Shown here: positions 1 through 7,898 of the stretch, one piece after another
Numbering within the stretch: position 1 is the stretch's first letter
How the letters are laid out: every line of letters starts with the position of its first letter
Source: Burkholderia sp. Bp9142
GTDB lineage: Bacteria > Pseudomonadota > Gammaproteobacteria > Burkholderiales > Burkholderiaceae
Direction of reading: 5' to 3'
Assembly: GCF_003853415.1 (NCBI RefSeq)
Contig: NZ_QTPP01000052.1
Location: forward strand, 1-50,293
Length of the DNA: 50,293 nt
Notes under the pieces: model-generated
Database searches by the model: none
The model's input: only the letters and a program-made list of their open reading frames with translations
Told to the model about the DNA's origin: nothing
Translations under genes and position numbers: made by a program

Positions 1-155
1 CTTTCGAGCAACAGGTATGCATGCAGCACGGTCGTGATGCTGATCCGGTGCTGCTGGCTCGCCTGCCGCACCGACGGCACACGATCGCCATGTCGATACA
101 CGCGTTGCCGGATGAGCCTCTCGATGTCGTTCGCGAATTTCTCGTAGAGCTTCAT
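1..155 (-). CDS. MocR/PdxR-type regulator, N-terminal fragment
   Basis: Reading leftward from an ATG at 155, the first 51 codons encode a GntR-type winged helix-turn-helix (MKLYEKFANDIERLI, then a GDRVPSVRQAS segment and a helix ending TTVLHAYLLLES). This is the typical start of MocR/PdxR regulators, in which a DNA-binding domain is fused to a class I aminotransferase-like domain that senses a PLP-linked ligand. The gene is cut by the window start, so the effector domain is not visible. A GAGG-containing stretch lies just upstream of the ATG. The C-terminal half of a protein of the same architecture occurs at the other end of the window; whether they are the same gene cannot be decided here. 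Confidence 0.8.
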   Translation of the reverse strand, partial: MKLYEKFANDIERLIRQRVYRHGDRVPSVRQASQQHRISITTVLHAYLLLE

Positions 156-822
156 CCGCCTCGCCCCGCCAGCGGTGAACCAGGCTGCGACGCGTGCATG
201 CGCGTGCCGCGCCGCTGCGCGAAGCCGGATAGCCGTGCGCGGCCGCGGGCATCCCGGTGCGAGCGTCGTCCGTTACCGAAATTGAAGGCGGATAGCAATG
301 CGGAACCCATCGTGACAAGGATCGGCATCCTACTGCGTCAATTCGGTGAATGTAAGTGACAGTTTGGCGATCGAACGCCAAATCGCGCGGGTGTGGTGAA
401 CAGATGGAAAATCAGCGGCACGCCAGCATCCCGTGCCTTCCGTATCGCCGCGCGGATGCCGGGCACACACGGCCGGCGGCACGCAGGTCGGCACCCCGGC
501 GCGGCACGTGCAATCGCACGGCAACGATTTGCCCCCTGCCCTACAGGCACCGACGCTCGGTATTCCCGACGGCCTTCGGGCCGCGACGGCGGCATGCATG
601 TCGGCGGTTTCACACAGCGCGGCGTGGCGCGGCGCGATGCGTCATCAACACGGCGACGATCAGTTGCCGAGGCGTTGGACACCTCTCGTGTCGCTGATCC
701 ACGCGACCGCCGCCAGCCGACGATCGTCCGCGGAAGGTTCGGACCGCGAGCACGCGACGGCCGATATCCCGATGTTCGACATGCGTGCCCGTCGCTGCGT
801 CACACGCAGTGCGAGCCGCGCG
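156..822. other. intergenic region without a supported gene
   Basis: No open frame here has recognisable protein character; the long frames are low-complexity Arg/Ala/Pro translations typical of GC-rich non-coding DNA. It should hold the promoter of the leftward MocR gene. The only structure noted is a small inverted repeat, TTTGGCG (363-369) and CGCCAAA (376-382), separated by six bases, which could be an operator. Nothing else was seen. Confidence 0.5.
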
Positions 823-1275
823 TTATCGCCGCGCGTGCGCATCCTCCTCGACATCGTCGACTTCCGCCGGAAAGCGATGCTGGCCGAAGCTCAGGATCAA
901 CACGCCCACCGCGAGCAGCACGATCCCGAACGTGGTCATCAGCATCCGCTCGGGACTATCCGTCGCGCCGCGCAGAATAAGGTCGCGCGCGAGCGACGTC
1001 ATCGCGATGAACAGCGGAAAGCGCACCGGCAGCCGGCCGAGCCGCAGGTACCGCACGTCCATCGCGAGCACCTCGAGATACAAGAACATCAGCAGCAGGT
1101 CGGTGAGCGACACCTCGCCCGCGAGCACGACCTTCCACGCTTCCTGCGCCATCGCGAACGCGGTCGCGAGACCGATCACGATCAGCCCGGCCAGCTCGGC
1201 CGCATGGAGGAAGTATCCGAAGCGGCGGCGGATGCGCTCGGCGGCCGTATCGGCGGAAGCAGTGGACGTGTTCAA
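823..1275 (-). CDS. PsiE-family (phosphate-starvation-inducible) membrane protein
   Basis: A roughly 150-residue protein resembling the PsiE family: a charged N-terminus (AERIRRRFGYFLH), hydrophobic segments (AGLIVIGLATAFAMA, SLTDLLLMFLYLEVLAM, a C-terminal TTFGIVLLAVGVLIL) and the central sequence DVRYLRLGRLPVRFPLFIA. PsiE proteins are small inner-membrane proteins of poorly known function. There is no in-frame ATG near the expected N-terminus; the only in-frame ATG lies far upstream at 1470. I chose the TTG at 1275 because it overlaps the stop codon of the upstream LysR-like gene (TTGA), which suggests coupled reinitiation. The start is uncertain; the family assignment is fairly secure. Confidence 0.75.
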   Translation of the reverse strand: MNTSTASADTAAERIRRRFGYFLHAAELAGLIVIGLATAFAMAQEAWKVVLAGEVSLTDLLLMFLYLEVLAMDVRYLRLGRLPVRFPLFIAMTSLARDLILRGATDSPERMLMTTFGIVLLAVGVLILSFGQHRFPAEVDDVEEDAHARR

Positions 1276-1646
1276 GGCGATGACCGGTGCAATGACGTAG
1301 GTGCCGCGCTCGACGCTGCGTCGACGCGGCGGACGGTATCGGACAGCGGGAAGCCCGCGACGCGCGCATCGGAACCGGTTGCGCACGCACCGGCTGTGCT
1401 GGCGGACTGCGCGACCGCGGACAGCGTCCGCCGGCAGCACTGGGCGAATGCGACACCGGCATCGGTGCACGCCACGCCGTCGCTCGCGCGATCCAGCAAC
1501 AGCCGGCAGCCGAGATACCGTTCGAGGGCGTCGAGGCGCTCGCTCACCTGCGCATCGCCGAGCTTCAGCTCGGACGCCGCGCCGGACAGCCCGCCATGCT
1601 CGACCACCGCGACAAAAATGCGCATCGCTTCCAGCAGGTTCATCAT
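1272..1646 (-). CDS. short LysR-like HTH protein (effector domain absent)
   Basis: Starting at ATG 1646 (a second ATG follows at 1643; GAGGA lies about 7 nt upstream), the first ~85 residues are a LysR-type HTH: LLEAMRIFVAVVEHGGLSGAAS, then AQVSERLDALERYLGCRLLLDR and TDAGVAFA. The reading frame then becomes low-complexity Ala/Ser/Arg and stops after 124 residues, whereas LysR regulators are about 300 residues with a periplasmic-binding-protein-like effector domain. It is either a truncated gene or a free-standing DNA-binding domain. The stop overlaps the probable TTG start of the psiE-like gene, so the two may be translated together. Confidence 0.6.
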   Translation of the reverse strand: MMNLLEAMRIFVAVVEHGGLSGAASELKLGDAQVSERLDALERYLGCRLLLDRASDGVACTDAGVAFAQCCRRTLSAVAQSASTAGACATGSDARVAGFPLSDTVRRVDAASSAAPTSLHRSSP

Positions 1647-2082
1647 GACGGTCCTCTTCGGCGGGCAGGGCGAACCTAATCTACTGCACGCGTCACGCAC
1701 GCTCAAGAGCACAGCGCCGCGGGCTTCAGGAGTACAGCTGCACGCACGCGACGCAAAATCGGACCCCGATCAACCCATTCGAATGACAGATCGTCGATAC
1801 GTGTTCCAAAGACCCGCCGAAGCTGCTAGATTGCAGGCTCGACGACGTTACGCGGTGCGGACAGGTCACGCGCCGGGCGAACGCGCGGCCTTCCCGCCCG
1901 CCTCCCCTTGCGCGCCCGGGCGGCAGGCGCCGCCGCCGCGGCCCGTTGCGCGATGCCCGCGCAACGTCCTTCATCCGCATGTCACAAAGAGAACAGCCGC
2001 ATGACACAGTCCAACCGTTCGTCTTCGCGCGCCGCGGCATCCGCGGCCCGTCCGTCCCGACACGACTGACCGGCAGGCCGCG
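1647..2082. other. divergent intergenic region upstream of the DyP-encapsulin operon
   Basis: This 436-base stretch lies between the leftward LysR-like gene and the rightward peroxidase gene, and must carry promoters for both. A weak -35/-10 pair pointing right, TTCCAA then TAGATT with a 17-base spacer, lies near 1804-1834. A 22-codon reading frame (2001-2069) is listed separately. I saw no convincing OxyR or Fur site. Confidence 0.35.
2001..2069 (+). CDS. possible 22-codon upstream ORF before the peroxidase gene
   Basis: An ATG-TGA frame begins MTQSNRSSSRAAASAARPS and ends 13 bases before the peroxidase ATG, in a different frame. A purine-rich AAAGAGAA lies about 9 bases upstream of its ATG, a better ribosome-binding site than that of the peroxidase itself. 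It could be a translated leader that couples initiation, or chance. No family was recognised. Confidence 0.2.
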   Translation: MTQSNRSSSRAAASAARPSRHD

Positions 2083-3147
2083 ATGCAAACCCGTCCCCCG
2101 CTTTCCCAGGCCGTTCACAGCCCGATCACGCGCAGCGCGATCTTCCTCGTCGCAACCGTCAACCCCGGCGCCGACCGCGCCGACACGATCCGTTCGTGGT
2201 GCGGCGACATCGCCGCGCTCGTGCGCTCGGTCGGCAAGCGCGTGCCGGGCGGCAACCTGTCCTGCGTATGCGGTTTCGGCGCCGGCGCATGGGATGCGCT
2301 GTTCGGCGATCCGCGTCCCGCGTCGCTGCATCCGTTCCGCGAATTCGGCGCCGGCCAGCGCGTCGCGGTCGCGACGCCGGGCGACATCCTGCTGCACATC
2401 CGCGCCGACGCGATGGACCTGTGCTTCGAACTTGCAACGCAACTGCTCGGCGCGCTCGGCGATGCGGTCACGGTCGTCGACGAGGTGCACGGCTTCCGCA
2501 ACTTCGACCAGCGCGCGATGATCGGCTTCGTCGACGGCACGGAGAACCCGGAAGGCCGCGAGGCGGTCGACTTCACGGTGATCGGCGACGAAGACGCGGA
2601 ATTCGCGGGTGGCAGCTACGTGATCGTGCAGAAGTACCTGCACGACATGGCCGGCTGGAACGCGCTCGCGGTGGAGACGCAGGAGCGCATCATCGGGCGC
2701 ACCAAGCTGTCCGACATCGAACTCGCGCCGGACGTGAAGCCATCGTGCTCGCACAGCGCGCTGACCACGCTCGACGAAAACGGCCAGGAAGTGAAGATCC
2801 TGCGCGACAACATGCCGTTCGGGCGCCCCGGTTACGGCGAATTCGGCACCTATTTCATCGGCTACGCGCGTTCGCCGGCCCCGATCGAGCAGATGCTCGA
2901 GAACATGTTCGTCGGCCGCCCGCCCGGCAACTACGACCGGCTGCTCGACTACAGTCGCGCGGTCACCGGCTCGCTGTTCTTCGTGCCGTCGGCCGACCTG
3001 CTCGAAGCACTCGCCGATCGCGCCGCACCGGCCGACGCCGCCGCCACCACCGCCACCGCCGCGCAGCCGGCACCCGCATCGCCCGAGTCGCGTCGTGACG
3101 GCTCACTGAACATCGGATCGCTGAAAGGAGCCAAAGCCCATGAATAA
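2083..3147 (+). CDS. DyP-type heme peroxidase with encapsulin-targeting tail
   Basis: A dye-decolorizing peroxidase of 354 residues (bacterial DypB/YfeX-like), a heme enzyme that uses H2O2 to oxidise varied substrates. Visible family residues are the GFVDG motif (148-152, catalytic Asp151) followed by TENPEG, the proximal heme ligand His224 in KPSCSHSALTT, and the distal Arg241 and Asn243 in LRDN. After the fold ends near residue 315 there is an Ala/Pro-rich linker, then a C-terminal DGSLNIGSLKGAKAHE, which matches the encapsulin cargo-loading peptide pattern (SLxIGSLKG). The last 8 bases overlap the shell gene, so the two are translationally coupled. The enzyme is inferred to work inside the encapsulin shell. 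Confidence 0.95.
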   Translation: MQTRPPLSQAVHSPITRSAIFLVATVNPGADRADTIRSWCGDIAALVRSVGKRVPGGNLSCVCGFGAGAWDALFGDPRPASLHPFREFGAGQRVAVATPGDILLHIRADAMDLCFELATQLLGALGDAVTVVDEVHGFRNFDQRAMIGFVDGTENPEGREAVDFTVIGDEDAEFAGGSYVIVQKYLHDMAGWNALAVETQERIIGRTKLSDIELAPDVKPSCSHSALTTLDENGQEVKILRDNMPFGRPGYGEFGTYFIGYARSPAPIEQMLENMFVGRPPGNYDRLLDYSRAVTGSLFFVPSADLLEALADRAAPADAAATTATAAQPAPASPESRRDGSLNIGSLKGAKAHE

Positions 3148-3955
3148 CCTGCATCGCGAACTCGCGCCGATTTCGTCGTCCGCCTGGGAGCAGATCGAGG
3201 AAGAAGTCGCACGCACCTTCAAGCGCTCGGTGGCCGGGCGCCGCGTGGTCGACGTCGAAGGCCCCGCCGGCCCCGAGCTGTCGGCCGTCGGCACCGGGCA
3301 TCTGCGCGAGGTCGCCGCGCCGCGCGAGCTGGTGGGCGCACGGCTGCGCGAAGTCCGCACGATCGTCGAGCTGACGGTGCCGTTCGAGCTGAGCCGCGAT
3401 GCGATCGACAGCGTCGAGCGCGGCGCACGCGACGCCGACTGGCAGCCGGCGAAGGACGCCGCGCAGCGCCTCGCATTCGCCGAAGACGGCGCGATCTTCG
3501 ACGGCTATCAGGCCGCGGACATCGTGGGCATCCGCGAAGGCACGTCGAACCGCAAGCTCACGCTGCCGGCCGACGTCAGCGCGTATCCGGACGCGATCAG
3601 CGACGCGCTCGAAGCGCTGCGGCTCGCCGGCGTCGACGGCCCGTACTCGGTCGTGCTCGGCTCGGACGCCTACACGGCGCTCAGCGAAGCGCGCGACCAG
3701 GGCTATCCGGTGCTCGGCCACATCAAGCGCATCGTCAGCGGCGAGATCATCTGGGCGCCGGCGATCAGCGGCGGCTGCGTGCTGTCCACCCGCGGCGGCG
3801 ACTACGAGCTGCACCTCGGTGAAGACGTGTCGATCGGCTACACGAGCCATACCGACAAGGTCGTTCGCCTGTACCTGCGCGAAACGTTCACGTTCCTGAT
3901 GCTGACGAGCGAGGCATCGGTGGCCGTGGCGCCGCAGGGCAGCGCGGCGACCTGA
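3140..3955 (+). CDS. family 1 encapsulin nanocompartment shell protein
   Basis: A 271-residue encapsulin (linocin M18/CFP29 family), an HK97-fold protein that self-assembles into a closed icosahedral cage. Recognisable features are the N-terminus MNNLHRELAPISSSAWEQIE with the cargo-binding helix, a FKRSVAGRRVVDVEGP segment, the IFDGYQAADIVGI region, and the C-terminal beta strands ending in GYTSHTDKVVRLYLRETFTF. Length matches the shells that carry DyP cargo (about 265-285 residues). AAAGGAG lies just upstream of the ATG inside the peroxidase gene. Encapsulins share ancestry with phage capsids, but no terminase, portal or protease gene is nearby, so this is a nanocompartment and not a prophage. 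Confidence 0.96.
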   Translation: MNNLHRELAPISSSAWEQIEEEVARTFKRSVAGRRVVDVEGPAGPELSAVGTGHLREVAAPRELVGARLREVRTIVELTVPFELSRDAIDSVERGARDADWQPAKDAAQRLAFAEDGAIFDGYQAADIVGIREGTSNRKLTLPADVSAYPDAISDALEALRLAGVDGPYSVVLGSDAYTALSEARDQGYPVLGHIKRIVSGEIIWAPAISGGCVLSTRGGDYELHLGEDVSIGYTSHTDKVVRLYLRETFTFLMLTSEASVAVAPQGSAAT

Positions 3956-3961
3956 CGTCCC

Positions 3962-3990
3962 GCGCGCGATGCCTGCCGGGCGTCGCGCGC
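3962..3990 (+). terminator. hairpin after the encapsulin gene
   Basis: Arms GCGCGCGA (3962-3969) and TCGCGCGC (3983-3990) form a perfect 8-bp stem with a 13-base loop, starting 6 bases after the encapsulin stop. There is no T-tract, so it may be an mRNA-end or attenuation structure and not a strong intrinsic terminator. Confidence 0.35.
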
Positions 3991-4051
3991 ACTGGCCGCA
4001 TTGCCGGCCGCACGTTCGTCGCCTTCCGAACCCTCCTGCATGGAGCGTGAA

Positions 4052-4321
4052 ATGAGCGATTCGAATGAAGCATTGCAGGCGCTGCAAGCGTCGGTCGACG
4101 GGCTGAAGCAGGCCATCGACGCGAACGCGAGCCGCCAGGTCGGCGACACCGCCGTACTGTTCACCGTCGTGTCGCTGATGCTGGCCGAACTGCCGCCCGA
4201 CACCCGCAACCTGATCGAGGATTCGTTCTCCGTCTGGGCCAATGATCTGCAGGATGCGGCGCTATCCACCGACGTGAAGCAGATCGCACGGCAGCGGCTC
4301 GCGATGAAACGCTCCGACTGA
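4052..4321 (+). CDS. 89-residue protein of unknown function
   Basis: A small, soluble, largely helical protein beginning MSDSNEALQALQASVDGLKQ and ending ARQRLAMKRSD. I chose the ATG at 4052 because GGAG sits 6 bases upstream; an upstream in-frame ATG at 4001 would add an unlikely Pro/Ser/Arg stretch. No family was recognised. It lies 96 bases downstream of the encapsulin gene, past a hairpin, and could be the last gene of that operon. It has no cargo-loading peptide, so if it is linked to the nanocompartment it is not an obvious cargo. Composition is like its neighbours. Confidence 0.7.
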   Translation: MSDSNEALQALQASVDGLKQAIDANASRQVGDTAVLFTVVSLMLAELPPDTRNLIEDSFSVWANDLQDAALSTDVKQIARQRLAMKRSD

Positions 4322-4934
4322 CGCCGGTGCGCCATGGTTGCGCCAGGTCCGGCCGGCACCGTGCAACCCTCCTTCTTCGTCATCGGCCCCGCGCGACGCA
4401 CCGGGTGCGGTGCGCACGGGCCCCGGCGTACCCCACCCGAGCACGCCGCCGCGCCGCGTAATCGCACCGATGCGCTTGCGCGGCCGCGTTTCACTTCGCG
4501 CGCCCTTCCGTTTGCTCTCCACCGGCGCCCTGCGCGCCGATGTCGCACCGCGCTTCGCGCGCGTCGCGCGCCGTCACGTTTCTGCGTCCCGCACGCCGCG
4601 CCCGCATGCACGCTCGCCTGTACTCCTTGCAACGCGCGCACGTGCGCATGTGAGGGTGCAATTCCCGGCCTGGCCGATGCGGAACTGTGTCTTGGAGGCC
4701 CTGGGCCGATTCGCTATTTTGAACGCAGTCGAAGTGATGCCGCGGACGCCGCGAAGCGCCGGTGTTGCCGGCGTCGAGCGCGGGCGGCGGCCGCGCCGGC
4801 TTGCGCTGCGCTGCGCGATGGCGCCGGCGCGGCGCGCGCGCGGCCGGTCGCGTCGTGCGGCGAGCACACCCCGGCGCCGTATCGCATCGGGACTTCCCTT
4901 TCGATCTACGTTCATTGACAGGAGCCAGACCACC
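4322..4934. other. long leader/promoter region of the Clp ATPase gene
   Basis: This 613-base gap has no frame with protein-like character. The Clp frame is open upstream of 4935, but the translation there is Arg/Ala-rich and unlike a protein. A promoter is proposed at 4692-4720, which would leave a ~200-base untranslated leader. No heat-shock (sigma-32) promoter with a good CCCCAT-type -10 was found. Confidence 0.4.
4692..4720 (+). promoter_or_regulatory. candidate sigma-70 promoter for the Clp ATPase gene
   Basis: TTGGAG (4692-4697) and TATTTT (4715-4720) are separated by 17 bases, in the only locally AT-richer patch of the gap. The -35 matches the consensus at 4 of 6 positions and the -10 at 4 of 6. 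Confidence 0.45.
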
Positions 4935-7766
4935 ATGCCCGCACTTTGCGATATCTGTCACGCCCGGCCGGCCGTCGCGCGCGCCACCGTGATGCAGGAC
5001 GGCGAGCGCAAGACGATCTCGATCTGCGACTATCACTTCCGTCAGCTGATGCGGCATCAGAGCATGCTGAATCCGTTCGATTCGCTGCTGGGCGGCGGTG
5101 CGTCCTCGCTGTTCGGCGCGTCCGGCGACGCATCGCCGCTGGCCGCCGAGATTCCGCGCGAATCGGTCGACCCGACCGACGCATTCAGCGAGCAGACGCT
5201 CGAACTGCTGCAGCACGCGGCCGAGAAGGCGCACGAACTGCGCCGCAGCGAACTCGACACCGAACATCTGCTGTACGCGCTCGCGGATACCGACGTGTGC
5301 GCGGCACTGCTCAAGGAACTGAAGCTGTCGCCGCAGGACCTGAAGGCCTACATCGACGAGCATGCCCAGACCGGCACCGCCTCCCCCGACGCGTCGCTCG
5401 ACAAGCTGTCGATCTCGCCGCGCGTGAAGAAGGCCGTGCAGTACGCATTCCAGGCCTCGCGCGATCTCGGCCACTCGTACCTCGGTCCCGAGCACCTGCT
5501 GATCGGTCTCGCGGCGGTGCCGGACAGCATCGCCGGCACGCTGCTGAAGAAATACGGCGTAACGCCGGAAGCGCTGCGCCAGAAGGTCGTGAAGGTCGTC
5601 GGCAAGGGCGCGGAAGACGGCCGCGTCGACGCGCCGACCGGCACGCCGAATCTCGACAAGTTCGGCCGCGACCTCACCGCGATCGCGCGCCAGGGCAAGC
5701 TCGACCCGGTGCTCGGCCGCGCGCAGGAAATCGAGAGCACGATCGAGGTGCTCGCGCGCCGCAAGAAGAACAACCCGGTGCTGATCGGCGAGCCCGGCGT
5801 CGGCAAGACCGCGATCGTCGAGGGCCTCGCGCAGCGGATTGTGAACGGCGACGTGCCCGAGGTGCTGCGCGGCAAGCGGCTCGTCGAGGTCAACATCAAC
5901 TCGATGGTGGCCGGCGCAAAGTATCGCGGCGAATTCGAGGAACGCGCGAAGCAGCTGATCGACGAAGTGACGGCCAAGCATGACGAGCTGATCCTCTTCA
6001 TCGACGAGCTGCATACGATCGTAGGCGCGGGCCAGGGCGGCGGCGAAGGCGGGCTCGACATCGCGAACGTGCTGAAGCCGGCGCTGGCGCGCGGCGAGCT
6101 GAGCCTGATCGGCGCGACCACGCTCAACGAATACCAGAAGCACATCGAAAAGGACGCGGCGCTGGAGCGGCGCTTCCAGCCGGTGTTCGTGCCGGAGCCG
6201 AGCGTCGAGCAGACGATCGTGATCCTGCGCGGGCTGCGCGACAGCCTCGAGGCGCACCACCAGGTCACGTTCGCCGACGACGCGTTCGTCGCGGCCGCCG
6301 AGTTCGCCGACCGCTACATCACCGCGCGCTTCCTGCCCGACAAGGCAATCGACCTGATCGACCAGGCCGCCGCGCGCGTGCGGATCGGCGCGACGTCGCG
6401 CCCCGTCGACATCCAGGAAGACGAAGCGCAGATCGCGCAACTGAAGCGCGAGCAGGACTACGCGACGTCGCGCAAGCGCTTCGACGAAGCGAAGCAGTTC
6501 GAGGAGCAGATCGGCGCGAAGCAGAAGTCGCTCGATGAAAAGATGGAGGCGTGGCAGCGCAAGACCGGTTCCGAGACGCTGGAAGTGACCGTCGAATCGG
6601 TTGCCGAGGTCGTGTCGCGGCTGACCGGCATTCCGGTGTCCGAGCTCACGCAGGAAGAGCGCCAGAAGCTGCTGAAGATGGAGGAGCAGCTGCGCGAGCG
6701 CGTGGTCGGTCAGCACGACGCGGTCGTCGCCGTCAGCGACGCGGTGCGGCTGTCGCGCGCCGGGCTCGGCCAGACGCACCGGCCGATCGCGACGTTCCTG
6801 TTCCTCGGGCCGACCGGCGTCGGCAAGACCGAGCTCGCGAAGGCGCTGGCCGAGACCGTGTTCGGCGACGAGCAGGCGATCATCCGCATCGACATGTCCG
6901 AGTACATGGAACGGCACGCGGTCGCGCGGCTGATCGGCGCGCCGCCCGGCTACGTCGGCTACGACGAAGGCGGCCAGCTCACCGAGCGCGTGCGGCGCCG
7001 CCCGTACAGCGTGATCCTGCTCGACGAGATCGAGAAGGCGCATCCGGACGTCTACAACGTGCTGCTGCAGGTGTTCGACGACGGCCGCCTGACCGACGGC
7101 AAGGGCCGCGTGGTCGACTTCAGCAACACGATCATCATCGCGACGAGCAACCTCGGCGCCGCGATCATCATGGACAACCTCACGCAGCCGGAGGCCGCGC
7201 GCAAGACCGACAAGGCGATCCGCGAGCAGCTGATGCAGGTGCTGAAGGGTCATTTCCGCCCCGAGTTCCTGAACCGGATCGACGAGGTGATCGTGTTCCA
7301 TGCGCTGTCGAAGGAGAACATCCGCTCGATCGTGCAGATCCAGCTCGACCGTGTGGTGCGCACCGCCGCCGCGCAGGACATCACGCTCGTGATGGGCGAG
7401 TCGCTGGTCGAACACCTGACCGAAGCCGGCTACCAGCCGGAATTCGGCGCGCGCGAACTGAAGCGGCAGGTGCGCCAGATCATCGAGACGAAGCTCGCGA
7501 AGGAGATCCTGGCAGACAAGCTGACGTCCGGCGATCGCGTCGAAGTCGATTACGACAAGGCCAGCGACGAAGTGACGTTCAACAAGCTCGCGTCGCCTGA
7601 AGCCGGGGACGCGAAGAAGGACGCAGACGGCGAGGCGAAGCCGAACGGCAAGGCGGCGAAGGCGTCGACGGATGAAAAGGATGACGAAGCGAAGGCCGAA
7701 ACGTCCCCGCCGGTCGCGAAGGCATCCGGAAAGAAGTCGTCCGGCGCGAAGAAGCACGCGCCCTGA
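4935..7766 (+). CDS. zinc-finger Clp/Hsp100 ATPase, ClpG/ClpK-like disaggregase
   Basis: A 943-residue protein with an N-terminal zinc-finger-like motif (Cys5, Cys8, Cys31, His34), Clp N-domain repeats (about 80-230), a first AAA+ module (Walker A GEPGVGKT near 285; Walker B LILFIDELHT), a short coiled-coil middle domain (about 490-545), a second AAA+ module (Walker A GPTGVGKT near 625; ILLDEIEKAHPDV) and a Lys/Ala-rich tail after about 885. Between ATSNLGA and FRPEFLNRIDE there is no IGF/IGL tripeptide, the loop by which ClpA/ClpC/ClpX dock on ClpP. It therefore probably refolds or disaggregates proteins by itself. The start at 4935 has AGGAG 12 bases upstream. A general annotation would be ATP-dependent Clp protease ATP-binding subunit. 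Confidence 0.93.
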   Translation: MPALCDICHARPAVARATVMQDGERKTISICDYHFRQLMRHQSMLNPFDSLLGGGASSLFGASGDASPLAAEIPRESVDPTDAFSEQTLELLQHAAEKAHELRRSELDTEHLLYALADTDVCAALLKELKLSPQDLKAYIDEHAQTGTASPDASLDKLSISPRVKKAVQYAFQASRDLGHSYLGPEHLLIGLAAVPDSIAGTLLKKYGVTPEALRQKVVKVVGKGAEDGRVDAPTGTPNLDKFGRDLTAIARQGKLDPVLGRAQEIESTIEVLARRKKNNPVLIGEPGVGKTAIVEGLAQRIVNGDVPEVLRGKRLVEVNINSMVAGAKYRGEFEERAKQLIDEVTAKHDELILFIDELHTIVGAGQGGGEGGLDIANVLKPALARGELSLIGATTLNEYQKHIEKDAALERRFQPVFVPEPSVEQTIVILRGLRDSLEAHHQVTFADDAFVAAAEFADRYITARFLPDKAIDLIDQAAARVRIGATSRPVDIQEDEAQIAQLKREQDYATSRKRFDEAKQFEEQIGAKQKSLDEKMEAWQRKTGSETLEVTVESVAEVVSRLTGIPVSELTQEERQKLLKMEEQLRERVVGQHDAVVAVSDAVRLSRAGLGQTHRPIATFLFLGPTGVGKTELAKALAETVFGDEQAIIRIDMSEYMERHAVARLIGAPPGYVGYDEGGQLTERVRRRPYSVILLDEIEKAHPDVYNVLLQVFDDGRLTDGKGRVVDFSNTIIIATSNLGAAIIMDNLTQPEAARKTDKAIREQLMQVLKGHFRPEFLNRIDEVIVFHALSKENIRSIVQIQLDRVVRTAAAQDITLVMGESLVEHLTEAGYQPEFGARELKRQVRQIIETKLAKEILADKLTSGDRVEVDYDKASDEVTFNKLASPEAGDAKKDADGEAKPNGKAAKASTDEKDDEAKAETSPPVAKASGKKSSGAKKHAP

Positions 7767-7811
7767 ATCACCGATACCACGCGGGCCCGCATGCACGGGT
7801 CCGCATGACCG

Positions 7812-7834
7812 GCGCCGTCCGCCCGACGGCGCCG
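7812..7834 (+). terminator. hairpin between Clp ATPase and FdhF/YdeP genes
   Basis: GGCGCCGTC (7812-7820) and GACGGCGCC (7826-7834) form a perfect 9-bp GC stem with the loop CGCCC. No T-tract follows, so it may stop transcription only partly. Confidence 0.45.
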
Positions 7835-7898
7835 CCCCACGCCGCGACGCGGCGCAACCCGAGCCGCCCCGCAGCGGGCGCGGCCCATGGAGATTCAC

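Noticed and set aside
3140..3955. Encapsulin gene as part of a prophage
   Set aside because: It shares the HK97 fold with phage capsids, but no portal, terminase, protease or tail genes are present and the adjacent peroxidase has a cargo peptide.
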